DNA of 64,000 bases from Bacteroidales bacterium (GTDB taxonomy: Bacteria > Bacteroidota > Bacteroidia > Bacteroidales > P3), in NCBI GenBank assembly GCA_017616895.1, contig JAFZXE010000010.1, forward strand, positions 62,001 through 126,000. The letters run 5' to 3'. Made by a program: the position numbers and the translations under genes. Below the pieces are notes generated by a model, which was not told where the DNA came from, searched no databases, and saw nothing but the letters and a program-made list of their open reading frames with translations. Below, piece after piece: positions 16,017 to 24,361 of the stretch (position 1 is the first letter of the stretch; each line of letters begins with the position of its first letter).

Positions 16017-16241
16017 GTGCGAGTGGTGGCGATCTGCAGCCAGTCGAGTAAGGTCATAGTAGAATCGGGCAACCAGATTCCCATCAACTTGCTGAACATC
16101 GGCAGCAACAAACGCAACGTATCGAACCTATCGGACTGGATATCAAACCAGGTCTATCGCCTCTGCAGCGACGAAGAACTGCACATCAAACCGCCTGAGA
16201 TAAAAATCCGTCAAAACGACATCCGCTTACGCAAGGATTAG
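16017..16241 (+). pseudogene. GC-richer gene fragment at the right edge of the accessory operon
   Basis: The open frame encodes 74 residues (ICSQSSKVIVESGNQI, LSDWISNQVYRL, PPEIKIRQNDIRLRKD) and ends in TAG. Codon use (GTG, GCG, CTG, CGC, ATC) is like the surrounding chromosome and unlike the preceding genes. There is no good ribosome site, and the only near start is a GTG 6 bp after the previous stop. It reads as the 3' end of a resident gene cut by the arrival of the operon. Product not recognised. Confidence 0.4.
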
Positions 16242-16310
16242 AAACAAAACTCGTTTTTTACACAATAATTTATATTAGGGGGCGTTAGTGTAAAAAAAAT
16301 ATAATCGTAT

Positions 16311-16541
16311 ATGTCCTATACCCAGATGGCGCGCCTTGAATTGCTCAATGCTATAAAAGGCATAAGTACCGAGTCTGACTTGAACGAGTTCAAGGACTTG
16401 GTGGCTCATTTTTTTGCACAGAAAGCTCAGAAAGGAATCGATGAGCTGTGGGACAAAGGCGTCATCAACGAGGACACCATCAATCAATGGGGTGAAGAGC
16501 ACATGCGTACAACATATCGCTATGCGGCTAATCGTTCTTGA
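16311..16541 (+). CDS. Putative antitoxin of a PIN-domain toxin-antitoxin pair
   Basis: 76 residues: a helical N-terminal part (MARLELLNAIKGIS, LNEFKDLVAHFFAQKA) followed by GIDELWDKGVINEDTINQWGEEHMRT, a pattern typical of small antitoxins that precede COG1569-type PIN toxins in Bacteroidales. Its 3' end overlaps the toxin start by 20 bp, implying coupled translation. About 70 bp of AT-rich leader precede it, without a clear TAnnTTTG element. Confidence 0.75.
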   Translation: MSYTQMARLELLNAIKGISTESDLNEFKDLVAHFFAQKAQKGIDELWDKGVINEDTINQWGEEHMRTTYRYAANRS

Positions 16542-16929
16542 CACCAACTGCCTGTTACAGGCTCTGCCCACAAAAAGTCCATACCACAAAGTTTGGACTG
16601 AAATACTGTGTGGTAACATTTCACTATGTGTCAATACCGAAATTCTGAATGAATACGAAGAGATACTCTCGCTGAAGACAACAAAGGAGATTGCCCACAA
16701 TGTTGTGGAAGCCATAGCGAGACTCCACACAACAAAATTCCAAGAGACTTATATTCATTTCAATCTGATTGAGCAAGACGTTGACGACAACAAGTTTGTT
16801 GACTGCGCTGTAGCAGCAGATGCAGAGTATATTGTCACCAACGACAACCATTTCAATGCGCTAAAGGAGATTGATTGGCCAAAGGTCGCCGTGCTGACAA
16901 TAATGGAGTTTGCTGCACAAATCGGATAG
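16522..16929 (+). CDS. PIN-domain toxin (VapC-like, COG1569 type)
   Basis: 135 residues from the ATG at 16522 (MRLIVLDTN). PIN fold with acidic residues in the expected places: LDTN (Asp7), NEYEEIL (Glu near 40), DVDDNKFVDCA (Asp near 94 and 98) and ADAEYIVTNDNHF (Asp near 115). These coordinate Mg2+ for RNA cleavage. The longer frame upstream of 16522 overlaps the antitoxin gene in another frame and is rejected. Such pairs cluster with defence genes and mobile islands. Confidence 0.85.
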   Translation: MRLIVLDTNCLLQALPTKSPYHKVWTEILCGNISLCVNTEILNEYEEILSLKTTKEIAHNVVEAIARLHTTKFQETYIHFNLIEQDVDDNKFVDCAVAADAEYIVTNDNHFNALKEIDWPKVAVLTIMEFAAQIG

Positions 16930-17056
16930 ACGATTCCACCTCATCGACAGAATACAAGTAGCAAGAGGAGCGTTAAACCCTTGATAATGTGAATATTGGA
17001 CAATTTGAGATATAAATTCACAAAACGCTGGTTATCAGACTTGTATAAAGATCTCG

Positions 17057-17092
17057 TCGAAGGATCACCGAAGGATCGCCGAAGGATCACTG
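17057..17092. repeat. Three tandem CGAAGGATC units
   Basis: TCGAAGGATCACCGAAGGAT and CGCCGAAGGATCAC form three consecutive 11-12 bp units in the 212-bp gap between the PIN toxin and the response regulator gene. No gene or promoter was seen in the rest of that gap. Confidence 0.5.
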
Positions 17093-17141
17093 GGAGACAC
17101 TAAAATTCACCCCAGATAGCACATTTTATTCCGCGGGCCAA

Positions 17142-17951
17142 CTACCGCTTCAGGTATTTTATCTCGTTGATGTCTATCAGGCGCAACTGGATGGCTTTCG
17201 CTATACGCGAGCCTGATTTGTTCACTATATCGAGTTTGCGCGACAACTCTTTCTGTTTCTCCTGTATAGACTTCTCATTCTCCTTACCCTCGATGTTGAA
17301 GGCAATCTCCTGTGCGGTGCATCCGGCGGCTTCATAGAGGAGTATCTGCCGCTCGACATCGCTGATGGTTATCTGCTCGGCCATCGCTGTGGAGGCTTTG
17401 AAATATTCTTCAGCAGCCTCTTTCAGGGTGAGCATCACGGGGTAGTTGAAATAGTAGTCCTCTCCGCGTTCGAGACTTTCAACCGCCCTCACTATGTTTT
17501 CTATTGAGAACCCTCCCGATGCGTTCTTGCTCACAAAAGCGCTAGCACCGCGATCGAGTGCCTCAAATACAACTTTTCCAATCTCCACAATACGTCTTTC
17601 TCGCCCCTCGGTAGTCGCCAACGGGTTGTCGAAACGACCTGAGAATACTATCAACTTGATGGATGGGTATAGTTTATGTACTTTTTCGATGATAAGCAAT
17701 CCTCCGGTAGGTTCGCCCTGAAACTCCATATCGACCAGAATGTAATCTGGCAGCTTTTCTGCCGACGACAATGCGTTCATAAGCAATGGTCCTGAAGCAT
17801 AGCAGTCGGTCATCACGATTTCACGTTTCTCGGTGTTTCCATTATCGTCAACCACACTTTCAACACATTCATGCCTCTCGTTGAGTTCGAATTTTACGGC
17901 TTTGCGAATGATGGGTTCGTCATCGACCATCATCATGTTCAGTTGTTCCAT
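17142..17951 (-). CDS. Response regulator with LuxR-like C-terminal region
   Basis: 269 residues. Receiver domain with the acidic pair VDDEP at 9-13, phosphoacceptor Asp74 in ILVDMEF, VFSGR (switch Ser) and a Lys in FVSKNASGG. The C-terminal part (ISDVERQILLYEAAGCTAQEIAFNI, then a helical KELSRKLDI) resembles the LuxR-like output of Bacteroidales regulators paired with TPR kinases. The ATG at 17951 is chosen because the 30 bp before it are a low-complexity ATCACTAATCAC repeat. It follows the kinase gene with a 53-bp gap, so it is probably the cognate partner. Confidence 0.85.
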   Translation of the reverse strand: MEQLNMMMVDDEPIIRKAVKFELNERHECVESVVDDNGNTEKREIVMTDCYASGPLLMNALSSAEKLPDYILVDMEFQGEPTGGLLIIEKVHKLYPSIKLIVFSGRFDNPLATTEGRERRIVEIGKVVFEALDRGASAFVSKNASGGFSIENIVRAVESLERGEDYYFNYPVMLTLKEAAEEYFKASTAMAEQITISDVERQILLYEAAGCTAQEIAFNIEGKENEKSIQEKQKELSRKLDIVNKSGSRIAKAIQLRLIDINEIKYLKR

Positions 17952-18004
17952 AATAGTGATTAGTGATTGGTGATTTGACAATAGAAAATTAACTGCCGAT
18001 TTAA

Positions 18005-20062
18005 CTAAACGTCGTATCGTTGTACGAGTACATGTACCTTCGTCCCGTGGTTTTCGGCCGGAGCCGTTATACTCTCAGCCCAGATGCGGCATCCGCGCAG
18101 CGTGTTGTCGTCGTGTTTCTTCACTATGTATCGGCATAGGATGAGGCCAAAACCAGAGTGCTGCGCATTGGGATCGGGTTTCTTGTCGGTGCGGAACAGG
18201 TTTTCCACTTCATCTTGCGACATCCCGCATCCTGTGTCGGAGACAGTCAATTCGACAAACCGTTTGTCTTCGGCCCATAATTTGGCGGTTAGACTTACCT
18301 TCCCTTCCGAGGTATGCTGTATTGCGTTTGCCAACAGATTGCGCATCATTATTATGAGCAGCAGACGATCTCCACGTAACTTGAATCCCGTTTGTTCGGC
18401 CACCACCACTATTCCGTCTCTCTTGGGGCTCATGGCTATCGATTCGTTGAAAATCTCGTCAACATCACACTCTGTTGCATTGAATGCAAGTCCGCTAGGT
18501 ATCGATAGGTTCGTCCAGTTCTTAATGTTCTCGAAGGTACGTATAAGTTGCGACAGGACCTCCTGATGTAGGCTTTCCGGCAAATTCTTGTTCTGCAGGT
18601 ACGAGATGAAGGGGTTGATGTCGTGCCGCATGACTGAGAGGCAAGTCTCCACGTTGGCTATCCGTTCGACATCCTTGCGTCGCATCTCCTGAAGCCTTTG
18701 CTTTTCCTGCCTCAGCACTCTAGTGCGTGCCGCCAGCATCAAAGCAAGGAACACGAGCAGCAAGACCAGCACGGCGATGATGATAGCTCCCACCCGATAG
18801 TCAGAGATGGTTCGTCTTGCATTGCTTAGTTCTGTCTGCAGGAGAAAGTCTTTCTCCTCGTTCTGCTTGATAAAATGCTGTAAGGTGACATACCGCTCCG
18901 ACCACTCCTCGACTTCGTCAATGCTGTTGGCTGCTTTCGATTTAAGAAGTCCATCATAGAGAAGGCTCTCGAATTTGGGAGCCGCCAAGCCGCTTTCCTG
19001 ATGCCTGTAGTATGCCTCCCGCAGCCAGCTTTGCGCCGCGATGGTGTCACCGTCTTCGAGACATAGCTTTCCTGTTGCGACCAATGCCCCAAGTGTGTGG
19101 TATGGGTCGCCATAGTATTCGAACATACTCGACGATTCGCGGTAGAGATTCATCGCAAGATAGTTGTCCTGCACGGCATCCACTCCGAACAAACGCAGCA
19201 GAGAGCAGATGGAATCCAATGTAGGGTTGCATGCCGACCATGTGGTATCGTCGATGTTCGGATTTGACACTATCGAAGCTGTGAGCTGCACCATATTGGC
19301 AAAATGCAACAAACTGTAGCGACTGCTGTCGCTCATAAGTTCGAGGCTTGAGAGTACATATTGTAGTGCGCTACGCAGATTATCCTCCGGGTGTATGTGT
19401 TGCGAGCATAGGGATATGTGTCCGTAGGCGAGGGCGTAGTTCATTACCAAATCCTGGGCGTAGTCGCACTTCAGCGAGCCAGCAATATTCTCAGCTTCGT
19501 CAAGCAACGACTGCACATCCTTCTGCATACCCTTGCGGTAGTGGTAGTTGAGGCTCAACAGGGTCACGTAGTATTCGCTACGGGCATAGTTGTAGAGAAA
19601 GTCGTTGCGTTGACTTCTCAGCACCTTCGACTGTGCCACGTCGTAAAGCAACCTGTACGAGCCAGCAATGTCACACGAGCGCTGTCGCTCCCGCGCATGT
19701 GTCAGCTTGGCTATCAGGCGTTCTATCTCGAGGTTTTTGCTTTCGGTGGTACAGTTGATTACGCTGTCGGCATATATAGCCGACGAGTCGGGCATGGAGA
19801 TGTTATAGTAGGCGCGGGCCAGATTGTTCCAAGCTCTAAGCCTGCCATCGTGGTAATCCGACATAGAGTCGGTGATATAATGCAACGCCTCCAAACTGCA
19901 TACGATCGTAGTGTCGGGGTTGTCATATCGGTTAAGGAATGCTTCGCGGTTTAGCCCGTCAACATGCACACGTCTCTGCAAATCCAAATCAGCACCACGC
20001 TGTCCACATCCCGCCAACAAGAGGCAGAGACATAGCGAAAGATGTGAAATATGAAAGCGCAT
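18005..20062 (-). CDS. TPR-sensor histidine kinase (lipoprotein-type N-terminus)
   Basis: 685 residues. N-terminal signal with lipobox LLAGC (Cys19), an extracytoplasmic helical repeat region of about 400 residues (TPR-like), and a membrane helix near 430-455 (VGAIIIAVLVLLLVFLALML). In the cytoplasm it has a phosphoacceptor-type H480 (VMRHDINPF) and an HATPase domain: N box NLLANAIQHT, G1 DTGCGM and G2 GFGLILC. Architecture matches Bacteroidales kinases with DUF5112/DUF5113-type sensors. It probably phosphorylates the regulator encoded next. A lipobox plus a later membrane helix is unusual for a kinase, so the first helix may instead be an uncleaved anchor. Confidence 0.88.
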   Translation of the reverse strand: MRFHISHLSLCLCLLLAGCGQRGADLDLQRRVHVDGLNREAFLNRYDNPDTTIVCSLEALHYITDSMSDYHDGRLRAWNNLARAYYNISMPDSSAIYADSVINCTTESKNLEIERLIAKLTHARERQRSCDIAGSYRLLYDVAQSKVLRSQRNDFLYNYARSEYYVTLLSLNYHYRKGMQKDVQSLLDEAENIAGSLKCDYAQDLVMNYALAYGHISLCSQHIHPEDNLRSALQYVLSSLELMSDSSRYSLLHFANMVQLTASIVSNPNIDDTTWSACNPTLDSICSLLRLFGVDAVQDNYLAMNLYRESSSMFEYYGDPYHTLGALVATGKLCLEDGDTIAAQSWLREAYYRHQESGLAAPKFESLLYDGLLKSKAANSIDEVEEWSERYVTLQHFIKQNEEKDFLLQTELSNARRTISDYRVGAIIIAVLVLLLVFLALMLAARTRVLRQEKQRLQEMRRKDVERIANVETCLSVMRHDINPFISYLQNKNLPESLHQEVLSQLIRTFENIKNWTNLSIPSGLAFNATECDVDEIFNESIAMSPKRDGIVVVAEQTGFKLRGDRLLLIIMMRNLLANAIQHTSEGKVSLTAKLWAEDKRFVELTVSDTGCGMSQDEVENLFRTDKKPDPNAQHSGFGLILCRYIVKKHDDNTLRGCRIWAESITAPAENHGTKVHVLVQRYDV

Positions 20063-20082
20063 TATTCGAATTTCGATTCGTA

Positions 20083-20757
20083 TTAGTCAGTATCCGACTG
20101 GAAGCGGAATCCCAGGCGCTTACCGGTCACAAGGGCACGCTTGTCGAAATTGGTGCGCATCTCCGCCACCGACACCAGCTTCACCTCGTCGTAAGGTGGG
20201 GTCAACAGGTCGAAATTCGTGGTGTATTCTATTGCCGACTCAACTATGCTTTGAACAGATTCGGGCGAGATGACTGCCGTATTGAAGTTGTTATACAGCA
20301 TACCCAACTCGCGCTTGCCTTCGATGAAGTAGTGGTTCTCGGCATTTACAAACACTCGACCAATCATATATCCCAAGTCGTTCTCGCGCTGGTAGGTGAA
20401 CGAGTCGGCGAGAAAGTTGTAGATGTGTATCACTCCGCAGTACGACCGCTTGGAATCCTCCCGTATGTACGGGGTTTTCATCACCACGTGGTCACGAGAG
20501 AACTCAAACACGTTGGTGTGCATCATGAAGATGAGTATGTCGCCGGCAAACCGTATTTCGAATTCGAAGTCGCCGCGGTCTTTGAACTGGAAGTTTATCT
20601 TGCGCTCCGATGTGGCGTTGGCCTCCTGGAACTGACGAGTAAGCTCCTGCGCCGTAGTGCGGAACGACTGGTAGGCCTGAAGAGTAGCGTTATAGACATC
20701 CTGCTTCAGTTGTCCCTTGTCAAAAACCAGTTTTTTTAGTTGTTCGTTAAGTTGCAT
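20083..20757 (-). CDS. Conserved Bacteroidales protein of unknown function upstream of a histidine kinase
   Basis: 224 residues, soluble, no signal. The N-terminal 60 residues are helical and the rest looks like an alpha/beta domain (KINFQFKDRGDFEFEIRFAGDILIFMMHTNVFEF, YCGVIHIYNFLADSFTYQR, ENHYFIEGKRELG). I recognise it as a conserved Bacteroidales family that sits beside TPR-kinase/regulator pairs, without a known activity. It ends 20 bp before the kinase start and is probably co-transcribed. Confidence 0.75.
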   Translation of the reverse strand: MQLNEQLKKLVFDKGQLKQDVYNATLQAYQSFRTTAQELTRQFQEANATSERKINFQFKDRGDFEFEIRFAGDILIFMMHTNVFEFSRDHVVMKTPYIREDSKRSYCGVIHIYNFLADSFTYQRENDLGYMIGRVFVNAENHYFIEGKRELGMLYNNFNTAVISPESVQSIVESAIEYTTNFDLLTPPYDEVKLVSVAEMRTNFDKRALVTGKRLGFRFQSDTD

Positions 20758-20824
20758 ATTTCAAATAATAAGGTTTGGATATATTAACGTCATGAAACGC
20801 AAATTATTGCAGAAAAAGCGCTGC

Positions 20825-21022
20825 CTACCGAGAACCAGGGGCCTCCACTGTGTCGGCGACAGTCGGTGGCAACGGCTCGGCAGAGCCAGGACGCTTCACA
20901 ATGATGAACACCAACAACGCCAGCGCCGCCAATGCGCAGGGGGTCACGCCGAGATAGATGACATACTGCAATAGAGTGAGTTTGCGTTCTTTTCTGTTGC
21001 TTTCCAGTTGTCGGTTTTCCAT
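20825..21022 (-). CDS. Small single-pass membrane protein
   Basis: 65 residues: a basic N-terminus (ESNRKERKL), one membrane helix (YVIYLGVTPCALAALALLVFIIV) and a Pro-rich tail (GSAEPLPPTVADTVEAPG). Its own promoter (TATCTTTG, minus strand 21070-21077) lies 48 bp upstream, which supports a real gene. It precedes the conserved protein and kinase genes on the same strand, so it may lead that operon. Confidence 0.65.
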   Translation of the reverse strand: MENRQLESNRKERKLTLLQYVIYLGVTPCALAALALLVFIIVKRPGSAEPLPPTVADTVEAPGSR

Positions 21023-21069
21023 TGCTGAATTTCTGAGAAACTGTCTATTTGCAATAACTTTACGATATG

Positions 21070-21077
21070 CAAAGATA
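21070..21077 (-). promoter_or_regulatory. -7 element for the small membrane protein gene
   Basis: TATCTTTG on the minus strand followed by C. Divergent with the dsbD promoter at 21119-21126, 41 bp apart. Confidence 0.6.
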
Positions 21078-21118
21078 AGAAACTGTTTCTAAAAAAGTAT
21101 GTTTTATATTTTTTTTCG

Positions 21119-21126
21119 TACCTTTG
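21119..21126 (+). promoter_or_regulatory. -7 element for dsbD
   Basis: TACCTTTG followed by C. Start of transcription is expected near 21132, which rules out an upstream ATG at 21099 as the dsbD start. Confidence 0.65.
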
Positions 21127-21185
21127 CGTTTTGTTGTGCGTTCAGGACAACGTGCAACACCCTGCAAAAAGTAATGCTAGCGAAT

Positions 21186-23285
21186 ATGAATATAACCAAA
21201 CGATTCTTATCCCTAATTGCCGCCATGACGCTCGTTTTTATGGCGTCGGCACAGGTGCTCAATCCTGCACATTGGAATTACAGCGTGAAAGAACTTTCTG
21301 CCGATGAGGTGGAGTTGCGTTTCACCGTGAAGATTGACGCCGGATGGCATCTCTACTCGCAGAAGTCCGACCCCAACGGGCCGATTCCTATGGAGGTGAC
21401 ATTTGACGAGAGCAAAGACTACAAGCGTATAGGTGGCGTGGTAGAGCCGAAGTACCATGAAGAAATGGACGATGTGTTCAAGGTGATGGTGCGCTCGTTC
21501 TCTGGCACAGTGACTTTCCGCCAGAAAATAAAAAGAACCACCGATAAACCGTTCAAGGTCACGGGGTCACTTTACTACCAACTCTGCAACGACGGCTCGT
21601 GCATAGCACCCGACGATGTGCCGTTCTCATTCAATGTGAAAGAGGCGACAAAGGCAGATACCGATTTTGCAGTCACTGAACCGCTACCTATCGACAGTAC
21701 GGCGGCTGTAGGGGAAGAGCCAGTTGCGAAAGCCGAGCTGTCGGACGGGTCGGACTTGTCAGACGAGTCAGACGGATCGGATGCTGAGGGCAAGAAAGCG
21801 GCTTCACTGTGGGGACTATTTTTCGGAGCTTTGCTGGCCGGTATCGTCACAATGGTGACACCTTGCGTGTTCCCGATGATACCGATGACGGTGAACTTCT
21901 TTATGCACAGCAGCGAAAGTAAACGCAAGAACCGCCGTCAGGTGTGGGTATTCGGATTGTCGATAGTGTTCATATTCACAGTGCTGGGTGCGATACTGTC
22001 GCTATTCTTCGGTCCTGAAGTGCTCAACCTTATTGGCACACACGGAATACCAAACCTGATATTCTTCGCAATCTTCATCACCTTCGCACTGTCGTTCTTC
22101 GGTCTGTTCGAAATCAAGATGCCTGAGAAGTGGGTGAACAAATCGGACGCACAAGCCGACAAAGGCGGATGGGCAGCACCTTTCTTCATCGCGCTCACCA
22201 CAGTACTTATCTCGTTCAGCTGCACAGGCCCTATCATCGGTGCTGCTCTGATAGAGTTTTCTACATCCACCACCAACCGTTGGGTATCGCTTGTGTCGAT
22301 GCTCGGTTTTGGTATCGGCTTTGCGTTGCCGTTCACGCTGCTGGCCATGTTCCCCTCGATGCTTAAGAATATGAAATCGGGAGGATGGCTCAACTCGGTG
22401 AAGATTGTCTTTGCCTTCCTCGAACTGGCTTTCGGTTTGAAATTCCTGCAGATGGCCGACCTCTACTGGGGATGGGGATTGCTCGACAGAGATGTCTATC
22501 TCGCTCTATGGATAGTGATTTTCGCATTGATGGGGGTATATCTGCTTGGCAAAATCAAGTTCAAGGGCGATAGCGACGTGGAACATATCGGTGTGATACG
22601 TCTATTCCTTTCCATAGCAACCTTCACCTTTGTGGTGTATATGATTCCAGGTCTATGGGGTGCTCCTCTCAACGCCATCTCCGGCTTCCTTCCACCGATG
22701 GACACTCAGGACTTCAACATCGAACGTATAGTGGTGGAAAATCAGCAGCCGAGTGCTGGCCGCACGGGCTATAATAGCGAAACAGTAGTTTACGGTGACA
22801 AGTTGCCCGCCGACCGCAAATATGCCGACAAGCTGCACATGCCCACAGGCTTCGAGGGGTTCTATGACCTTGACGAAGCCAAAGCCTACGCCAAGACCGT
22901 CGGCAAGCCAATATTCATCGACTTCACAGGTCGCAACTGCGCCAACTGCCGCGAGATGGAGCAGTCGGCTTGGAGCAAGCCTGAAGCCAAAAAACTGCTC
23001 AACGAAAGATTCGTGATGTGCGCCCTCTATGCCGACATGAACGACATCGACCTGCCCGAAGACGAGTGGGTGACCGACGAACGCGGTCGCGTGATTAAAA
23101 CTCTAGGGAGAAGAAACCTTAACTACCAGATAAAGACTTTCAATCAGAACGCCCAGCCTTGCTATGTGGTGATTGATGCCGACGGCAAAGTCTTGTCGGA
23201 CGGCGTATTTGTATATGACCCCAAAGCAACGGCGGCGACCAAAGCCGAAGGCTTTGTGAAATTTTTGGAGAAGGCGCTGGAATAA
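21186..23285 (+). CDS. dsbD: Thiol:disulfide interchange protein DsbD
   Basis: Passes reducing power from cytoplasmic thioredoxin across the inner membrane to periplasmic thiol proteins. 699 residues from the ATG at 21186. Signal peptide ending near ASAQ; N-terminal immunoglobulin-like DsbD alpha domain (WNYSVKEL to the CNDGSCIAPDDV cysteines); eight-helix membrane domain with TPCVFPMIP at about 224-232 and SCTGPIIG; C-terminal thioredoxin domain with active site CANC near 585. The linker between the first two domains (residues about 185-199, LSDGSDLSDESDGSD) is encoded by GTCGGAC-type repeats also found in the gltD fusion. Confidence 0.93.
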   Translation: MNITKRFLSLIAAMTLVFMASAQVLNPAHWNYSVKELSADEVELRFTVKIDAGWHLYSQKSDPNGPIPMEVTFDESKDYKRIGGVVEPKYHEEMDDVFKVMVRSFSGTVTFRQKIKRTTDKPFKVTGSLYYQLCNDGSCIAPDDVPFSFNVKEATKADTDFAVTEPLPIDSTAAVGEEPVAKAELSDGSDLSDESDGSDAEGKKAASLWGLFFGALLAGIVTMVTPCVFPMIPMTVNFFMHSSESKRKNRRQVWVFGLSIVFIFTVLGAILSLFFGPEVLNLIGTHGIPNLIFFAIFITFALSFFGLFEIKMPEKWVNKSDAQADKGGWAAPFFIALTTVLISFSCTGPIIGAALIEFSTSTTNRWVSLVSMLGFGIGFALPFTLLAMFPSMLKNMKSGGWLNSVKIVFAFLELAFGLKFLQMADLYWGWGLLDRDVYLALWIVIFALMGVYLLGKIKFKGDSDVEHIGVIRLFLSIATFTFVVYMIPGLWGAPLNAISGFLPPMDTQDFNIERIVVENQQPSAGRTGYNSETVVYGDKLPADRKYADKLHMPTGFEGFYDLDEAKAYAKTVGKPIFIDFTGRNCANCREMEQSAWSKPEAKKLLNERFVMCALYADMNDIDLPEDEWVTDERGRVIKTLGRRNLNYQIKTFNQNAQPCYVVIDADGKVLSDGVFVYDPKATAATKAEGFVKFLEKALE
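21738..21782. repeat. In-frame GTCGGAC repeat inside dsbD
   Basis: Five degenerate 9-bp units of GTCGGACgg/tt type encode a Ser-Asp-rich linker. The reverse complement of this tract is the same repeat as at 54394-54430 in the gltD fusion gene. Confidence 0.7.
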
Positions 23286-23300
23286 GATTTTAAGTTTCAA

Positions 23301-23322
23301 GGTGCGTGCCCGCACAGGGCGA
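23301..23322. repeat. 22-bp dispersed element, copy 2
   Basis: Exact copy of the 598-619 element, 15 bp after the dsbD stop. Flanking bases differ, so the shared unit is 22 bp. Confidence 0.6.
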
Positions 23323-23371
23323 GATGGGTTCAAGCTTTAGAACATTATTATTAACTAAAATCATAACTTCT

Positions 23372-24079
23372 ATGAAGATTCAAAACAAAATGATGGCCGA
23401 GTGTCTTGGTACATTCTGGCTTGTGTTGGGCGGTTGCGGAACAGCCCTCTTCGGACATGTTGGTTTTCTCGGAGTAGCCCTCGCTTTCGGCCTCACGGTT
23501 ATCGCAATGGCCTACGGTATCGGCCATGTTAGCGGAGCACACCTTAACCCCGCCGTATCGTTCGGTGTGTGGATCAACGGTCGCATGAGCATCAAAGAGA
23601 TGCTCCTTTACTGGGTATCACAGTTTGTCGGCGCCATCATCGCCGGCGCCGTTTTGCTTGTGATTTGGAATGCCGCCGGACTTGGCGAGACGGGTGTCTT
23701 TGCCGCCAACGGATTCGGTGCAGACTTCCAGGCAGCAACCGGAAACGCCGACTATCAAGCGATATCTATGGGTGGTGCGTTCTTAGTTGAAGCTTTGCTT
23801 ACCTTCATATTCTTGATTGTCATTCTCGGTGCCACCGACGAGCGCAGCAACACCAAAGCCGCAGGCCTCGCCATCGGTCTCACTCTGACGCTTATCCACC
23901 TTATCAGCATCCCGCTGACCAACACCAGCGTCAACCCCGCACGCAGCCTCAGCCAGGCTATATTCTCCTCTTGGGAAGGTGCTCTGCCGCAGGTCTGGCT
24001 ATTCATCGTGGCTCCGCTGGTTGGAGCAGCCCTCGCCGGTCTTTGCTACAAATGCATTGCTCCTGCTAAAAAGAAATAA
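23372..24079 (+). CDS. aqpZ: Aquaporin Z-type water channel
   Basis: 235-residue inner-membrane channel of the MIP family. Two asparagine boxes are visible: HLNPAVS near residues 59-65 and SVNPARS near 187-193; the Arg after the second NPA and a His in the fifth helix (LTLIHLISI) fit the water-selective AqpZ filter. Six membrane helices are apparent. The ATG at 23372 begins a normal N-terminus (MKIQNKMMAECLGTF). The frame upstream of it reads through the 22-bp dispersed element and is rejected. Confidence 0.92.
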   Translation: MKIQNKMMAECLGTFWLVLGGCGTALFGHVGFLGVALAFGLTVIAMAYGIGHVSGAHLNPAVSFGVWINGRMSIKEMLLYWVSQFVGAIIAGAVLLVIWNAAGLGETGVFAANGFGADFQAATGNADYQAISMGGAFLVEALLTFIFLIVILGATDERSNTKAAGLAIGLTLTLIHLISIPLTNTSVNPARSLSQAIFSSWEGALPQVWLFIVAPLVGAALAGLCYKCIAPAKKK

Positions 24080-24102
24080 AAACTCGTAAGAAAAAACTTT
24101 GG

Positions 24103-24142
24103 GTAGTGGCGGTGACGTTGGTTTGCCGCCACTACTTTTTAT
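24103..24142 (+). terminator. Rho-independent terminator after aqpZ
   Basis: GTAGTGGCGG (24103-24112) pairs perfectly with CCGCCACTAC (24126-24135) and is followed by a TTTTTATT run. Confidence 0.9.
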
Positions 24143-24180
24143 TATAAAACAAGTTGTTACACATTGTACACGCAAAAAAT

Positions 24181-24211
24181 TTTGTCGTTTGAAATAAAAG
24201 TAGTACTTTTG
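24181..24211 (+). promoter_or_regulatory. Promoter of the initiator tRNA
   Basis: TTTG (24181-24184) and TACTTTTG (24204-24211) are separated by 19 bp, matching the Bacteroidota -33/-7 consensus spacing. This is the clearest full promoter in the window. Confidence 0.75.
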
Positions 24212-24228
24212 CAAACCGAAAAAGACAG

Positions 24229-24303
<75 letters not shown>

Positions 24304-24311
24304 AAGAAAGG

Positions 24312-24346
24312 AAAGAGGATGTTTCAGAAAGAAGCATCCTCTTTTT
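24312..24346 (+). terminator. Terminator after tRNA-fMet
   Basis: AAAGAGGATG (24312-24321) pairs with CATCCTCTTT (24335-24344), running into T's. Confidence 0.8.
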
Positions 24347-24361
24347 CGTAAACAGAAATCC

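Noticed and set aside
21099..21185. Longer DsbD start at 21099
   Set aside because: It lies upstream of the promoter -7 element, so the codons would not be transcribed from it.
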